Below, one piece after another: positions 10,482-21,660 of a stretch of DNA of 64,000 bases; position 1 is the stretch's first letter, and every line of letters starts with the position of its first letter. A program made the translations under genes and the position numbers. The notes under the pieces are model-generated. The model was not told where the DNA came from and did no database searches. It worked only from the letters and a program-made list of their open reading frames with translations. Source of the DNA: Hydrangea macrophylla (lineage: Eukaryota; Streptophyta; Magnoliopsida; Cornales; Hydrangeaceae); contig CM066997.1 of the NCBI GenBank assembly GCA_033977485.1, positions 72,510,634 through 72,574,633 of the forward strand. The letters are read 5' to 3'.

Positions 10482-11640
10482 TGTTAGTCCCATAGTGTTA
10501 TTCCAATTGTTTAATGGATAATTTTGATGATTAGCAAACTACTTAGTTGTATTTTCTAATGATCTTAAATTGATTAAGTTGTAGATAGCATATCGTACAT
10601 CAATATATGTTTACATGATCGTAAATCTTCTCCATACATAGAGACATGGTGATTTGCATTCAATAGTTTCAAGCCAAACGGAGCCTTACATGTTGAAGAA
10701 TCTTGTTTGGGTCATTTTCTAGGACTCTATGTAAGCAATTTATTTATGTGAACATCATTCTTAAGGGCTCAAATTTAATTCAAAGAAGTTCTACATAGTT
10801 AACCCAACTTATCTTTAAAAAATCTGCAAAGAGCAGTCGACTGATTGTCCAGTCGACTGGACAGTCGACCTGTGTACACAGAGATGTTATCTGTGTGCAA
10901 TCCAGTTGACTGCCCTCCTGACGCAGTCGACTAAGCCTTGTACTTTTCTGATCTTTTTAAAAGTCAGTCGACTGCCCTGTAAATCCAGTCGACTGAATGA
11001 CTGCGATAAACACAATAACGGCTAGTTAACTGCATTTAATGTAGCTTTTAAGTCTCCCAACTACTTCCAACGGTTGGAAATCCTAAGGAAGCTATAAATA
11101 CATATATTTGAACTTCATTTAACAACTTTTGATCAATCCAACTTTAATTCATTTCATCACATTTACTCCTTGAGCCCTAGTTTGGTGAGATCATAAATTC
11201 TATTGCTCTAGTCTTCATTTGTATATATTAAGAGCAATTTATTGTGAAGCTTAATCTTGTATTCATCCACTCTATTGAGAGAGACTTCATTCTTGTATCA
11301 AATCTCATTCATAAAGGAAGTGTGTATTAAGGGTTGGTGTAACCCTAGTTCAAGTGAAGAGCATTTTCTTCCTTGGAGAGATTGTAAGGGTTTAATCTTC
11401 ACCCAAAGAAGATTGAGATAGTGAACTCCTCAAGAGGTGTTCTTGGGGGGTGGAAGTAGGGCGCAGCGTGCGGTTTCCCGAACCACCTAAAAATCGGTTT
11501 GCATAGTGTCTCTTCTTTCTATCTTTCCTTTGCTTTTGTGATTTTTCTTATTGGGCAATTAATTTGAACATATTTTTAATTAACTTTTAAAAACCTTATT
11601 CACCCCGCCCCCCCTCTAAGGTTTCCTTTTTGGGCCAACA
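10482..11640 (+). repeat. Copia 3' LTR
   Basis: 1159 bp, TGTTAG to CCAACA, with TATA at 11092-11099. It lacks 21 bp present in the 5' LTR between two GTCGACTG palindromes, as expected of slippage between them. Few substitutions separate the two LTRs by eye, so the insertion is younger than elements A, D and E. Confidence 0.95.
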
Positions 11641-12125
11641 ATTATGATGGTGTCGACCGAACCAATGCGGTTGCCTACATATCCCTGAGTGGGAATCAGG
11701 TCGAGCGTAGTTCAAGGCAACGTCTTGAAAGAAATTGGTTTGATTACGATGGTGTCGACCGAACCGATGTGGTTGCCTACGTATCCCCGAGTAAGAATTA
11801 GGTCGAGCGTAGTTCAAGGCGAGGCTTGAAGGAAATTTGTTTGATTATGATGGTGTCGACCGAACCGATGTGGTTGCCTACGTATCCCCGAGTGGGAATC
11901 AGGTCGAGCGTAGTTCAAGGCAAGGTCTTGAAAGAAATTGGTTTGATTATGATGCTGTCGACCGAACCGATGCGGTTGCCTACATATCCCCGAGTGAGAA
12001 TTAGGTCGAGTGTAGTTCAAGACGAGGCTTGAAGGAAATTGGTTTGATTATGATGGTGTCGACCGAACCGATGTGTTTGCCTACGTATCCCCGAGTGGGA
12101 ATCAGGTCGAGCGTAGTTCAAGGAA
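11641..12125. repeat. About 100-bp tandem array carrying the hairpin-like motif
   Basis: Five units, each with GATGGTGTCGACCGAACCGA, TTGCCTACGTATCCCCGAGT and CAGGTCGAGCGTAGTTCAAG. The motif matches the single copy at 2742-2786 on the same strand. ORFs 11596-11817, 11814-12020 and 11826-12032 are by-products. The matching array in element C is 53,750-54,135 with four units, one shortened. Confidence 0.85.
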
Positions 12126-13277
12126 AGGTCTTTTTGGAAAGGTTGAGGTGTAAGGGTTTTTCAAACTAATTGTCAAAGAAATTCAAACTTGGGTTACTTA
12201 TGGTAGCCTTGAAGAGGAGGATTCAGTTTCCATCTCCCTTTCTTTTCTTTTCTTTTCTTTCTTCTTCTTTTTCTTTTCTTTTTCTTTTTTCTTTTTCTTC
12301 TTCTTTTTCTTTTGAGGATTGATCCTTTTCACTTTCGCCTAGCCAGTCAATTTTCCTTTTCACATAGTGGATTCATGTGAGATGTTCCGATCATAATCTC
12401 GAAATTCCAGAATGTGCCCGTCAACTCTCGAGATTCATTTGTGGTCGTTTCGAGCCTTTTGAAATGTGATCTAGGCACGTTCTTATGATGTACCTTGAAG
12501 CATACGATTCTCTCATTTGTTTCATAAAAAATTTCTTTCATTTTCTCCATCATTTTGACTGGCTAAGGTCAGATCTTGGAAATCAATACATTTTCAGCTC
12601 TAACTTTTGCCTAGGTTCCCTTTCGGGTTTTCAACCTAGCGAGCTATTCTTTTTTTTTCTTTTTTTTTTTTTTTTTTGAAAGTGAAGATGAAACATACTG
12701 AAATGTTTGGCTACCATCAAGGACTAAGTCTACACAAGTTCATATGGCTCTCAATTGGGTTGGGCCCAGGGCTTTGAAATGGTGGGGAAAGGGTGTTGGG
12801 CAAGCCCCAAGTCAGTTCCAAGAATGTATTTTTAAGATTGAGGCAAGAGAATCTTTAAATTCTTAAAGTAAGACTATTCAATTCTCGGCTCTTCATCGGT
12901 GTCAGCGTAAAATTGACTTTGACCTTTCAGGATTTTTTTGTTTGAGTAAAAAATTTTTTTTTTTTAACACAGTAATATCCATGGTAATTTGAAAGTGACA
13001 CTTCAGTTCAGCGATTCATGCATCTATGACTAGGCACATCAGATTAAGCAAAATGAGAATTCATTCCATTAGTAAGAGAGAGGGATTACATTACTCGACA
13101 CAGACCCATAACTACTCGATGGTAGACAGACTCGACCACAAGACTAAACTTGAAATAGATTCAAAACATAGGACAGACTCATCTTGGTCTCAAATGGAGT
13201 GTCTTTGTGACCCATTTATTATTATTATTATTTTTTTTTAGTAGAAGTTCCAAACACTATCAGTTCACCATGTAGCT
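12126..13277. other. Element A internal spacer
   Basis: Non-coding, collinear with 54,136-55,224 of element C. It contains CT-rich low-complexity tracts at 12,235-12,315 and 12,645-12,680. No open frame shared with C was seen. Confidence 0.55.
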
Positions 13278-13970
13278 TCAACAATCATTGGCCTCAGCAA
13301 AGGAGATCATTTGAACAGACAAACCAGGGGCTTTAGGTTCGATGAAGCTAACACTTTGGTTGACATAGGGTTAGATGGGCGATGGCTCGATGATTTTCTG
13401 ATCGAGGAGGTCTTGGTTATCATGGCGAAGGCGCATACAGCTATCGGTGTCATGGCCTGGGCCTTGGTGGTAGGCACAAATTTTGAACAGGTCACAACTA
13501 GGCGGAGGAATGTCAGCACGAGGCTGAAGGAGTCGGAGGTGCCCCTTTTTGATGAGGTTATCAAGGATAACGGACAATGGCATACCCAGGTTGGTGAAGG
13601 TTCTTGGGTTGCGGGTTTTGTTAAACTTTGAGTTCAAGCGGGTCCTTGGAGTGGCTCTTGGATTTGGATATAGACTAGGATTACCAAGGCTTAAGTGTGG
13701 GTTTGGATACAAGTAGAGATTTGGACGTGGAAACAGGCTTGGATAGATGGTGTTGGGCAACCCATACTTCCCTTTATCGATGCTCTGCACCATCCTCTCG
13801 AATCGGCTTATCCTTAAACATAGTTGTTCAATAGTGGTTTATAGTTTGTTCACTTTTTCCTCCAGAGCTTGGTAGGCCATTGGCGGGTTTATGATAGCCT
13901 GGGCTAGCCCACGATTGAGATAATGAATTTGGGAAGGTACAGAGGTGTCCTTAACCGGGGCTATGTTTTC
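13278..13970 (-). pseudogene. gag: Gag fragment of element A
   Basis: Read on the minus strand. It starts near 13970 just after a splice-acceptor-like TTCTATTTGCAG. A helical stretch (LRISRFERMVQSIDKGKYG) is followed by a Pro/Asn-rich linker, LGMPLSVILDNLIKKGHL and the knuckle region CAYHQGPGHDTDSCMRLRHD, as in the C-terminal part of Tat/Ogre Gag. The central capsid domain seen in element D (YLTLEPNKNRIWKEV) is missing. Stops interrupt it near 13,840 (in VNKL*TT) and at 13371. The frame ends at 13278, at the same codon as in element C. The remnant could bind RNA at most. Confidence 0.7.
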
Positions 13971-13983
13971 TGCAAATAGAAGT

Positions 13984-14344
13984 ACAAGCCCAAATTAACA
14001 GAGGCACGAAATACTTCTTATGGACTCCTAGTGGGGAGAGCTAATCAAAGTCTTAAAGAATTTATCGATGTGAACTGATGATGGTTGCAGTATGTATACG
14101 ACTTCTATACAATGATTGAGATGGGTGAGGATGATGACATGCACGCGCTTGATGTGCAGAGACTGACATATATGAGACTGACAAGATGTGCGTGCATGTA
14201 GACTGACACGAATCGTGTATGCATATGAGACAAGCATACGGATGCAAACCCTAATCGATATGATGCCCCTACTTCTAACAGATAGCAGTTAAACAAATAA
14301 GGTCCTAGCCATATAGAGTGTGCTAACCTTACTTTCCAATATGA
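13984..14344. other. Element A leader segment
   Basis: Non-coding; similar to 55,922-56,289 of element C. Overlapping minus-strand frames at 14028-14296 are present in both copies, but not in one shared, clearly coding frame. Confidence 0.45.
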
Positions 14345-14815
14345 TCACCGAGGGATAACAGGGATTTCAGGGATACTTCGGGAATAGAGTTTCTGGGAGA
14401 AACAGGGATTTGGAAGATTCGGAGAAATTTCTAGAAGTCATTTGAGTTTCTAGGAGAAATAGGGATTTCTGGTTGATTTGGACTGAGCTTCTAGGAGAAA
14501 CTGGTATTTTGGGTATTTCTGAGAAATATGGATAAAGTTTCTAGGAGAAACAAATATATCTTGGTATTTCTGGGTGATTTGGGCAGAGTTTTTGGGAGAA
14601 ACAAGTACTGTGGGTATTTTCTGGGAAATTTGGATAGAGTTTCTAGGAGAAACAAGTATATCTGGGCATTTCTAGGCGATTTGGGCAGAGTTTTTGGGAG
14701 AAACAAGTACTATGGGTATTTCTGGGAAATTTGGATAGAGTTTTGGGGAAAAACTGGTTAATATGGTTATATCTGGGATATCTGGATAGAGTTTCTGGGA
14801 TAAACAGGTTATGAT
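14345..14815. repeat. About 50-bp tandem array in element A leader
   Basis: Units combine TTTCT(A/G)GGAGAAACAAGTA with GGGTATTTCTGGGAAATTTGG or GGGCATTTCTAGGCGATTTGG. The two types alternate, giving a dimer of about 100 bp. The same array lies at 56,290-56,880. The ORFs 14491-14706 and 14528-14761 are repeat artefacts. Confidence 0.8.
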
Positions 14816-15363
14816 GGTGATCATACTGTCTAGCTAGTTTTCATACTCCTATGTCCTAGGACCAACAAACAAGGTTTGCGGTGTATATCTTTGTGAACAT
14901 GGAACAGACTTCCTTACCATGGTACCTAGGCAGGTCACTCAATGTGGTCACATGTAAGTGATTGCCTTGGCGATCATAAGAAAGAGGTTATGCCTTATGC
15001 CACATAAGCGTCTATACCGCGCAGGTAATTCACCAAGGCATACAGCAGTTATATCATATTGTCCTATCTGAAAAGATAAATCAACAACCCTATGAAAGGT
15101 TCTACAGGAATCTATATGCAAAGGCTGGGTCCGTTGACGAGAGTTCCAATATACCGTCAAAGAGACAGTACGGAAGTGTTTGCTCTTTTTGATATACCTT
15201 GGAAGGCATAGCAAGACCTGAACAATGTCAGCGCCGCGTTTCAGATACAGTCGAAGGGGAAAATGCAAAGTGCAATGCGGTGAACCAGACACAGTAAAAA
15301 AATGATTTTAAAGATGATTCTTATGAGTCAAACCTCTGTATTATTTTGTTTTTGAAAATAAAT
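14816..15363 (-). other. Element A 5' leader after primer site
   Basis: Non-coding sequence between primer site and array, matching 56,881-57,196 plus 58,801-59,082 of element C. It is uninterrupted here, which shows the insertion point of the solo LTR in C. Confidence 0.65.
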
Positions 15364-15382
15364 ATCCCCAGCAGAGTCGCCA
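15364..15382 (-). other. Primer binding site of element A, tRNA-Arg
   Basis: On the minus strand TGGCGACTCTGCTGGGGAT, three bases after the end of LTR A. It is close to the complement of the plant tRNA-Arg 3' end. Confidence 0.8.
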
Positions 15383-17604
15383 GATTATGGACACGCGGGA
15401 TCGCTCATCCACTTGCTTGTTTGTAAAATCGTTTTGAAAAGTAAAGAAAATGGTATGTTGAAAACAGATACAGAGTCGCCACTTGGTCTTTAAGGAACCA
15501 AGAAACCTAATTTTGACTCACCCAAATGGATAAAGGGCACCCGCCCTTCATAACCAATGAACTTGGCTCGGGGTTTTGGTACGAGAGAGGAAGGAGCCTT
15601 TGTCGCGACTAAAACACCCTCAACTCGCCACGTCTTTCGAAGGGCCTCAATTAGCATCCAAATAATCATATTATACTATTTTTGGTTCGACAATTAATAC
15701 TATGATAGTATATTACATTACATAAGAAAATTTGAAATGGAAGATCTAAAGATAAGATATCATTCATAAGATCTAAGTCAAATATCATACAATGTAAAGT
15801 GAAAGATCACACAAATAAATCTAGAAAAAATCGTCTAATCATGTATCAAGTAATTAAGTTTCCCTAATCTAAAGGGGACATGAATTGTTCTTGAAACAAA
15901 ATAATCAAAGAAATCAAAATATGCTTAGCAAGCTAGTATGATGCATGTTAATCTTTGAGAGAAGAAAATCTTTCAATCCCCGGGATGGATGAAAAGGAGG
16001 ATTAGATCGAGGGGAAGCATGAATGTGTGATCATGATCATTCCTTATAATCTTCTTAGATTAGGACTCGTAAAAGCCACAAATCTTGCATGAATGCAACG
16101 TATGATCCTAAAATGTGCAAAGGTTGTAGTGTGTTTGTGTACATGGACTTTCTAAAGTGACTTAAAAGTCTAGAGAATGAATGAATGTATGAATTAAATC
16201 ATCATGGGATATGTACAAATGTAGTATGAACTACTTCCTAAGACATGAACTAATTTGGAGTACATGTAAGCATCAAATCAAAGGGGGAAAGTAAAAATGT
16301 GCTTGCTGTGAATAGTGGACAGAACAGAAGCATGATCTTTTGGAAATTGAAAAGAGGGATTAGCAATGTTTTTAATGCATGCTTTTTTATGGAGATCTTC
16401 CTTATTGTGTCTAGAACACAACCCAAAAAGCCAATATTTAATAACTATTATAGATTGAGAGAAATCATATGAACAATGGAGGTTACCCAGAAACAGAGTT
16501 CGTACTGTCGACTAAAATGTCAAAATATCTTAGAAAATTAAACAAAATTATCTAGAGGCCCATTTTATACAGAACGTTCCCTAAGACATTGAAGTTCAAG
16601 GGAAAAATAACTTAGGATCACTCGTTCTGGAAACGTTTTCTGTAAAACAAGTTGAAAGTAAACCAAGCTGCTGTGACAGCAAAAACAGAATATCTAGAGA
16701 GAATGTTTGGGTCCAAATGGACCATTTTTAAGTATTTCCAAGTCAAACCAAAAATCATGGGTGTTCCCTAATGAGTTAGGAAGATTTTCCAAGTGGTCTT
16801 GCATCCATACATTGTGTATTGAGTTCTAGATAAATCTTCGAACTCAGATCACTCACCGTTTTGACTCACTGTTTTGAAGATTTTGGGAAAAACTTGAGTT
16901 TTCTTTCTTGAAGTCAAAATGAGAGGGGTTGAGAGGGGTTTTGAAATAGAGGTTTTGAAAGTATATTTTCAACATCAAATGGAGATTATTACCTCTTGGA
17001 ATGTCAACATCAAACTCATTATCAAGAACCCCCAATATTATTGGAGAGATTCATTTTTATTTTGAACATAACTTCAAGGATACCTTAGAGGTATTGAAGT
17101 TATAATCATCATTTATCAAACATGTTTTTGAGGTCAAGAGCTACTATCCATAAGAATTCACTCACCTCAAACTTCATGTCATCATTTAGAGGATGATGAA
17201 CTAGTAAGTAAATAAAAATGTCAAAAAAAGAAATGAGGTTAGGAAGAGATGAACATGATATGAACAAGTAAGTAAATAACAATCAATAGATGATAATCAA
17301 TGTGATATTGGACTTGTAGCTTGGTGTTTCACTCATAAATATAGACATTTGGACATGGAAGTAGCTTCCTAACTCAAAAATGCTTAGAGAAATGGTGATT
17401 GGGTGTATTGATGATGAAGTATATTGAAGAATGGTGGAGGAAAACAAGATTGGAACTCACTTTCTATAGAAAAATAGTAGGAGGAAGCTCCTTTCTCACT
17501 TCTAAATCTATCTCTATCTCTCTTTCTCTCTACAACTTTATCAAGCTTTGCACTTAACCCCCCCCCCCCCCCCAAAAAAAAAAAAAATGAAGATCAATGG
17601 GGTG

Positions 17605-17613
17605 TTTATATAG
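17605..17613 (-). promoter_or_regulatory. TATA box of LTR A
   Basis: CCTATATAAA on the minus strand, at the place where LTRs B and C have GCCTATATAAACCCCC. It is the probable core promoter of the element. Confidence 0.55.
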
Positions 17614-17750
17614 GCTAATTTGGGGGTGGTTTTGGGGTTTTAGAAGTACTCTCATTGGTCCAAAACAACTGAAAACATAAAACTACATCGTTTTGGTTTT
17701 TAATTAATCAAATTAGACCCCCAAAAGAAACAATAAAAACATACTGTTCT

Positions 17751-17782
17751 GGAGGAGAGTGCCGTGGCGGCACTGCTCCTCC
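17751..17782. other. GC-rich hairpin upstream of the TATA box in LTR A
   Basis: GGAGGAG and AGTGCCG are followed by the loop TGG and then CGGCACT and CTCCTCC. This gives a 14-bp stem with one bulged base and a three-base loop. LTRs B and C have a related but broken sequence with extra bases. Confidence 0.65.
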
Positions 17783-18622
17783 TTCGTCCAGATAATTGTA
17801 TTTAGGCCCCCAGAGGTTCTGGTATTCTCGAAAAGGGCCTATTTCATCCAAAATTCACAGAAAATGCATACGAACTCCAAATTGAGGTTGTGATATACCA
17901 TTGGAAAGGTAATGGAGTCTATTTTTCATAACAAATAATTCGGGGATAGGTCACTTTGAAAAGGTTTGCGGTATTTGCGATAAAAGCCGATTTGATCGAC
18001 TTTTTCGCCTTCGAAAATTCACAATAAACTCGTTTTAAATCCAAATATTATGTGCGATATACCGTTGGAAAGATATTGACCTCTAGTATTCATGAAAAAT
18101 ATTTGAAAATTATTATGGCGCTCCAGTTCTAAAGTCAAATTTTGGTCAAACTAGTCAAACCTGGGATTCCCGGGAAGTTCTGGAAACCTTTGGGAGCTCC
18201 CAGGAGCCGACGTTTTCGCTCGATTTTCTTTTAAAACTCATTTTAATACTTTCCACATGATCTAGAATGATTCTGGAAAATTTGGACATTTTCGGTCAAA
18301 CCTTGGTCAAAACCTGGTCAAACCGGTCAACGGGGACTTTCTGGGAACTTCCGGGACTTTCGGGGGTCTCTAGGAGTTGACGATTTCATCTGATTTTACT
18401 TAAAAACTCATTTTTTTTTATTTTTCTTACGACATAGCATGTTTCTAGAACTTTTGGACCAAATCTGGGAGTTTTTGGGCTTTCAAGGGCATTTTGGTCA
18501 TTCTGAGCATTTTGAGAAATATAGCTGACTTCCAGGAGTCCTTTTGAGTCTTTTTCGATTATTGTGAACCACCAAGCTATGGGTCTCCTAAATTTGATAG
18601 CCGACAAAATGGGGTGTCTGCA

Positions 18623-19803
18623 GACAGGAAGGTGATTCAAAGATTTTCTGCTCAATTTGTTATCTACGCGGATAAGTTATGGAAAAAGCCTTACACCGGG
18701 TATAACTTGGAGTGCCTATATGAAAAAAAAACTAAGATAATGATAGAGGAAATACACGAGGGAGCATACGGGCCCCACATGAATGGGTATATGTTGGCAA
18801 AGAAGATAATCTGGCCGGGGTATTACTCGAAAACCTTAGATAAAGATTGGTGTGAATATGTTAGAAGTTGCCATAGGGCCAAATCCATGCAAATCTGATG
18901 CATACCCCGCCATCCCAGCTTAATAGCATGACCACACCTTGGCCTTTTTCTATATGGAGTATAGATATTATTGGGAAATAGTTCCAAAGGCCTCCAATGG
19001 GCATCGGTATATAATTGTGGCAATTGTTTACTTTACCAAATGGGTGAAAGCGACGTCCTATGTAACTTTGAAGGCTAAAGATATAGTGAGTTTCATCAAG
19101 AAAAACATAATTTGTGTATATGGGGTTCCAAACGAGTTCATGTCAGATCATGACAGCCATTTCCAAGGTGAGGTCATCCCGCTCTTAGAAAAAATACAAG
19201 ATTACCCGTAACCAATCTTCTCCATGCAGACCACAAATGAACGGGGCAGTGGAAGCAGCGAATAAGAATGTCAAAGCAATCTTGGGGAAAATGACAGACA
19301 CATATAAGGATTGGCACAAGAAGCTGCCATTTGCACTATGGCGATACCGAACCTCTATTAGAACCTCCATATGAGCTGCTCCGTATTCGTTGGTTTATGG
19401 GATGGAGGCAGTCCTTCCGATTGAGCTAGAAATACCATCTCTTAGGGTTTTGGCCGAGTGTGAAATAACTGAATTAGAATGGATACGAGGAAGGTATGAG
19501 GAGTTTATGTTGCTTGATGAAAAAAGGTTAGCCGCAATAAACCATACTCGGGGATATCAGAAGAGGATAGCTCATGCTTTCAATAAAATGGTTCACCTAA
19601 GGAAGCTTACTGAGGGTGACATGGTCCTCAAAGAACTTAAAGTTCCTGTTTATGACCCCAAAGGAAAATTCAAACCCAACTGGGTTGGGCCATACATCAT
19701 TAAGACTCTCCTTTCTGGAGGATCTACCTACCTTATGGACCTAGACGGGGTTGAATTTAAACGGCCGATTAACCTCGATCGCCTCAAGAAATATTTTTCT
19801 TAA
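18623..19803 (+). pseudogene. pol: Element E: Tat-lineage integrase remnant
   Basis: It begins abruptly at the edge of element A. The zinc-binding part reads FSAQFVIYADKLWKKPYT, EIHEGAYGPHMNGYMLAKKI and YVRSCH; a two-base loss destroys the last cysteine. The catalytic core follows after the shift (VPKASNGHRYIIVAI, CVYGVPNEF, then SDHDSHF in place of the usual DNGS block). Further breaks occur near 19,210 and 19,372. The C-terminal part is open from 19390 (YGMEAVLPIELEIPSLRVL to GPYIIKTLLSGGSTYLMDL and LDRLKKYFS, stop 19801-19803). It matches the integrase start of element D (31,066-31,480), so E belongs to the same lineage. Confidence 0.88.
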
Positions 19804-19920
19804 AACAGTTCCTTTCAAAACCTCCTACATCGATGAACTACGCTTGACCTGATTCCCGTTAGGGGATCGGTAGGCAACCTGCTCGGTTCGGTCATTAATA
19901 ATTGCCCGAGCGGTACCTTC
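19804..19920 (+). other. Element E 3' spacer with conserved hairpin-like motif
   Basis: Starts right after the integrase stop. 19835-19880 carries GAACTACGCTTGACCTGATT, then CCCGTTAGGGGAT and GGTAGGCAACC. This is the motif described at 2742, here in plus orientation like the element itself. Confidence 0.6.
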
Positions 19921-21037
19921 CATCAAGCCTTTAACCAATTTTGATCAAGGATTTGAAATTAAATAATGATATGTTGGAATTGAATGAGATCAATCGAAGA
20001 GTGTTAATAACACAATGATCTGTCACTGTAATTATTGTTTTGATGAGATTTCATGTTTAAAAGGGTTTGGTCATGAGTTTTGTGAAGCAATCATAATCTG
20101 TTAAGAATTTCATAACAATAACACCTTCTTGAAATGAGTAAATCAGAGTCTTAATCAAGCATTCTTGACTTTAAATCTTTTTTCTATGAAGTTTAATGTG
20201 TTAATAAGATCTCATAGATTAGAGTCATCCAGATTTATTTACTATTTTTAGAAAATCACACAAAATATCTGAATAGAGAATTGCAAATTTCTTAGTAATG
20301 TCTGGATATTGTCCAATTCCCAAAGATTGAACCGTTGATCTTTGATTTTATTTTTGGGTTAGAAACTAGATTCCAGAGGCACCTTGTGTCCAAAAATCAT
20401 TGAAATCAAACCATGGAATTCATGCTTTGCCTATTTTTTAATTTCATGTTTTTTCTCTATAATTTCTGAAATTCTATTGAAAATTTGATAAACTTTGCAA
20501 ACAATGGCCTAAATGACTTTCCTATGACCTAAGGTTTAAACCATGCTTTAATAATGGTTAGTTAAACTTAAATCCAAAGGATAAATGATCCAAAATCAAT
20601 GAATAGTTCATAGCTTACTCTTGTTCATGTTTATGTATTCATGTGTATTCATCCATGTAGGTTGATACTTGTCATTAGGACTTGTTATGCATTAGGATTA
20701 AATTGTGTTTAGTTGAACCTAATTAGGAATTCCTTATGATCATGTTGGGATTATGCTCTCTATATGAACATTACATTGGCTCCTAGTTGAGACTTGTATA
20801 TCTATAGGGGTGTTGTGATTCCAACTAATTAGAAGGAATTCATGATTTTTGATCAACTTTCATCCGTACTTGATAGGTTTTAGAATGTTACTTAGGATTT
20901 AATATTATGTCTTATTCAATGTATGTGGACTAACCCTTTGTTTTGTAGCGCCATTAATGTATGATTCCTCAAACTCCTCTTTAGTTTATTTAATTGCTTG
21001 ATTTTATTGATTTTTTTCAACTCCATGCACGACACCT
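19921..21037 (+). repeat. Ogre-like LTR fragment of element E
   Basis: Resembles 22,530-23,770 of the D LTR, for example the blocks near GAATGAGATCAAT and TTGGCTCCTAGTTGAGACTT and the last shared block CTCCATGCACGACACCTT. It lacks the LTR start and the final 500 bp. Element D begins immediately at its right edge and probably inserted here. It lacks the MITE found in the D LTR. Confidence 0.65.
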
Positions 21038-21650
21038 TTTAGACACCCCAATTTTGACCGACAGTCGAATTTAGGGGATTGTTACCTCTAAAATACCGAC
21101 AACGACAATGACCGGCGAAATTCGAAGACTTTCCAAACAATTGAAGTTCTTTATAAGATTCTTCAAACTAAGTTTTCAAAATAGAGAGAAAGAGGGAAAT
21201 CAGGTGATTCAAAGAAACCTGAATATTAAATACGTATGGGAAATAAACAATTCGAAAGTCAATTTCAAAATTAATTATATACATATATATATATTAGAAT
21301 TTTGAAAAGAAAATAGAGAGAAGAAAAGAATTTTAAAGAGAAGAAAAGAATTTCGAAAGGAAAGAAGAAAAGAAAATATAGTAGGATATCAATATATATT
21401 AGTATATAAATATAAAAAGTATATGCTTAATATATTTTTGAAAATTAAATAAAAGAGATAATATTGTTGCTTGCGGCACACGGCATAGGCGGCGACACTC
21501 TCTGACTGCCGGAGCAGCACTCTCTGAGTATCGCAGACAACTCAGTGAGTGCCGCTTGCTATAACAACCTGTTTTTCTCAAATACATATGGAATATTCTT
21601 GCACATGTGTTTTCCACCCGAAATTACCCAATTGACCCTCAGAATTTGGT

Positions 21651-21660
21651 CTATATAAGG
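21651..21660 (+). promoter_or_regulatory. TATA box of LTR D
   Basis: CTATATAAGG lies about 100 bp after the GC-rich inverted repeat. The same layout is seen in LTRs A and F. Confidence 0.6.

Larger units (their letters stand above)
2821..11640 (+). mobile_element. Complete Ty1/copia retrotransposon, SIRE/Maximus-like
   Basis: An 8.8-kb element bounded by LTRs that begin TGTTAG and end CCAACA, with perfect target duplications ATTAT at 2816-2820 and 11641-11645. The order is LTR, initiator-Met primer site, gag, protease, integrase, RT and RNase H, an extra ORF, polypurine tract, LTR. Integrase before RT defines copia. The long LTRs, the GGGGGAGAT tract before TTGTTAG and the ORF after pol suit the SIRE/Maximus lineage. 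gag and pol carry frameshifts and stops, so the copy is dead although it is structurally whole. It interrupts element A. Confidence 0.95.
681..18622 (-). mobile_element. Element A: non-autonomous Ogre-like retrotransposon, 5' LTR plus internal region
   Basis: A minus-strand element. Its 5' LTR lies at 15386-18622 and a tRNA-Arg primer site at 15364-15382. The internal region runs left to about 681 and is collinear with 52,450-59,105 of element C. It holds a gag fragment and four tandem arrays but no protease, RT, RNase H or integrase. The copia element at 2821-11640 is inserted in it. The 3' LTR is not in the window; the left end is replaced by the LTR junction at 241-680. The right end cuts the integrase of element E. 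Confidence 0.75.
15386..18622 (-). repeat. Element A 5' LTR
   Basis: 3237 bp, starting (minus strand) TGCAGACACCCC at 18622 and ending GTGTCCATAA at 15386. It is related throughout to the two LTRs of element C. It carries W-box-like repeats at 18,150-18,335, a strong hairpin at 17,751-17,782, a TATA box at 17,605-17,613 and a poly-C run near 17,558-17,573. ORFs inside it (16853, 17384, 18386) have no support. Confidence 0.85.

Noticed and set aside
14028..14296. Overlapping minus-strand ORFs in the element A leader (also 55984-56235)
   Set aside because: Three frames are open at once and peptides diverge between A and C; likely composition.
17558..17573. Poly-C run as a regulatory site (also 3963-3974)
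   Set aside because: Homopolymer, variable between LTR copies and prone to sequencing error.
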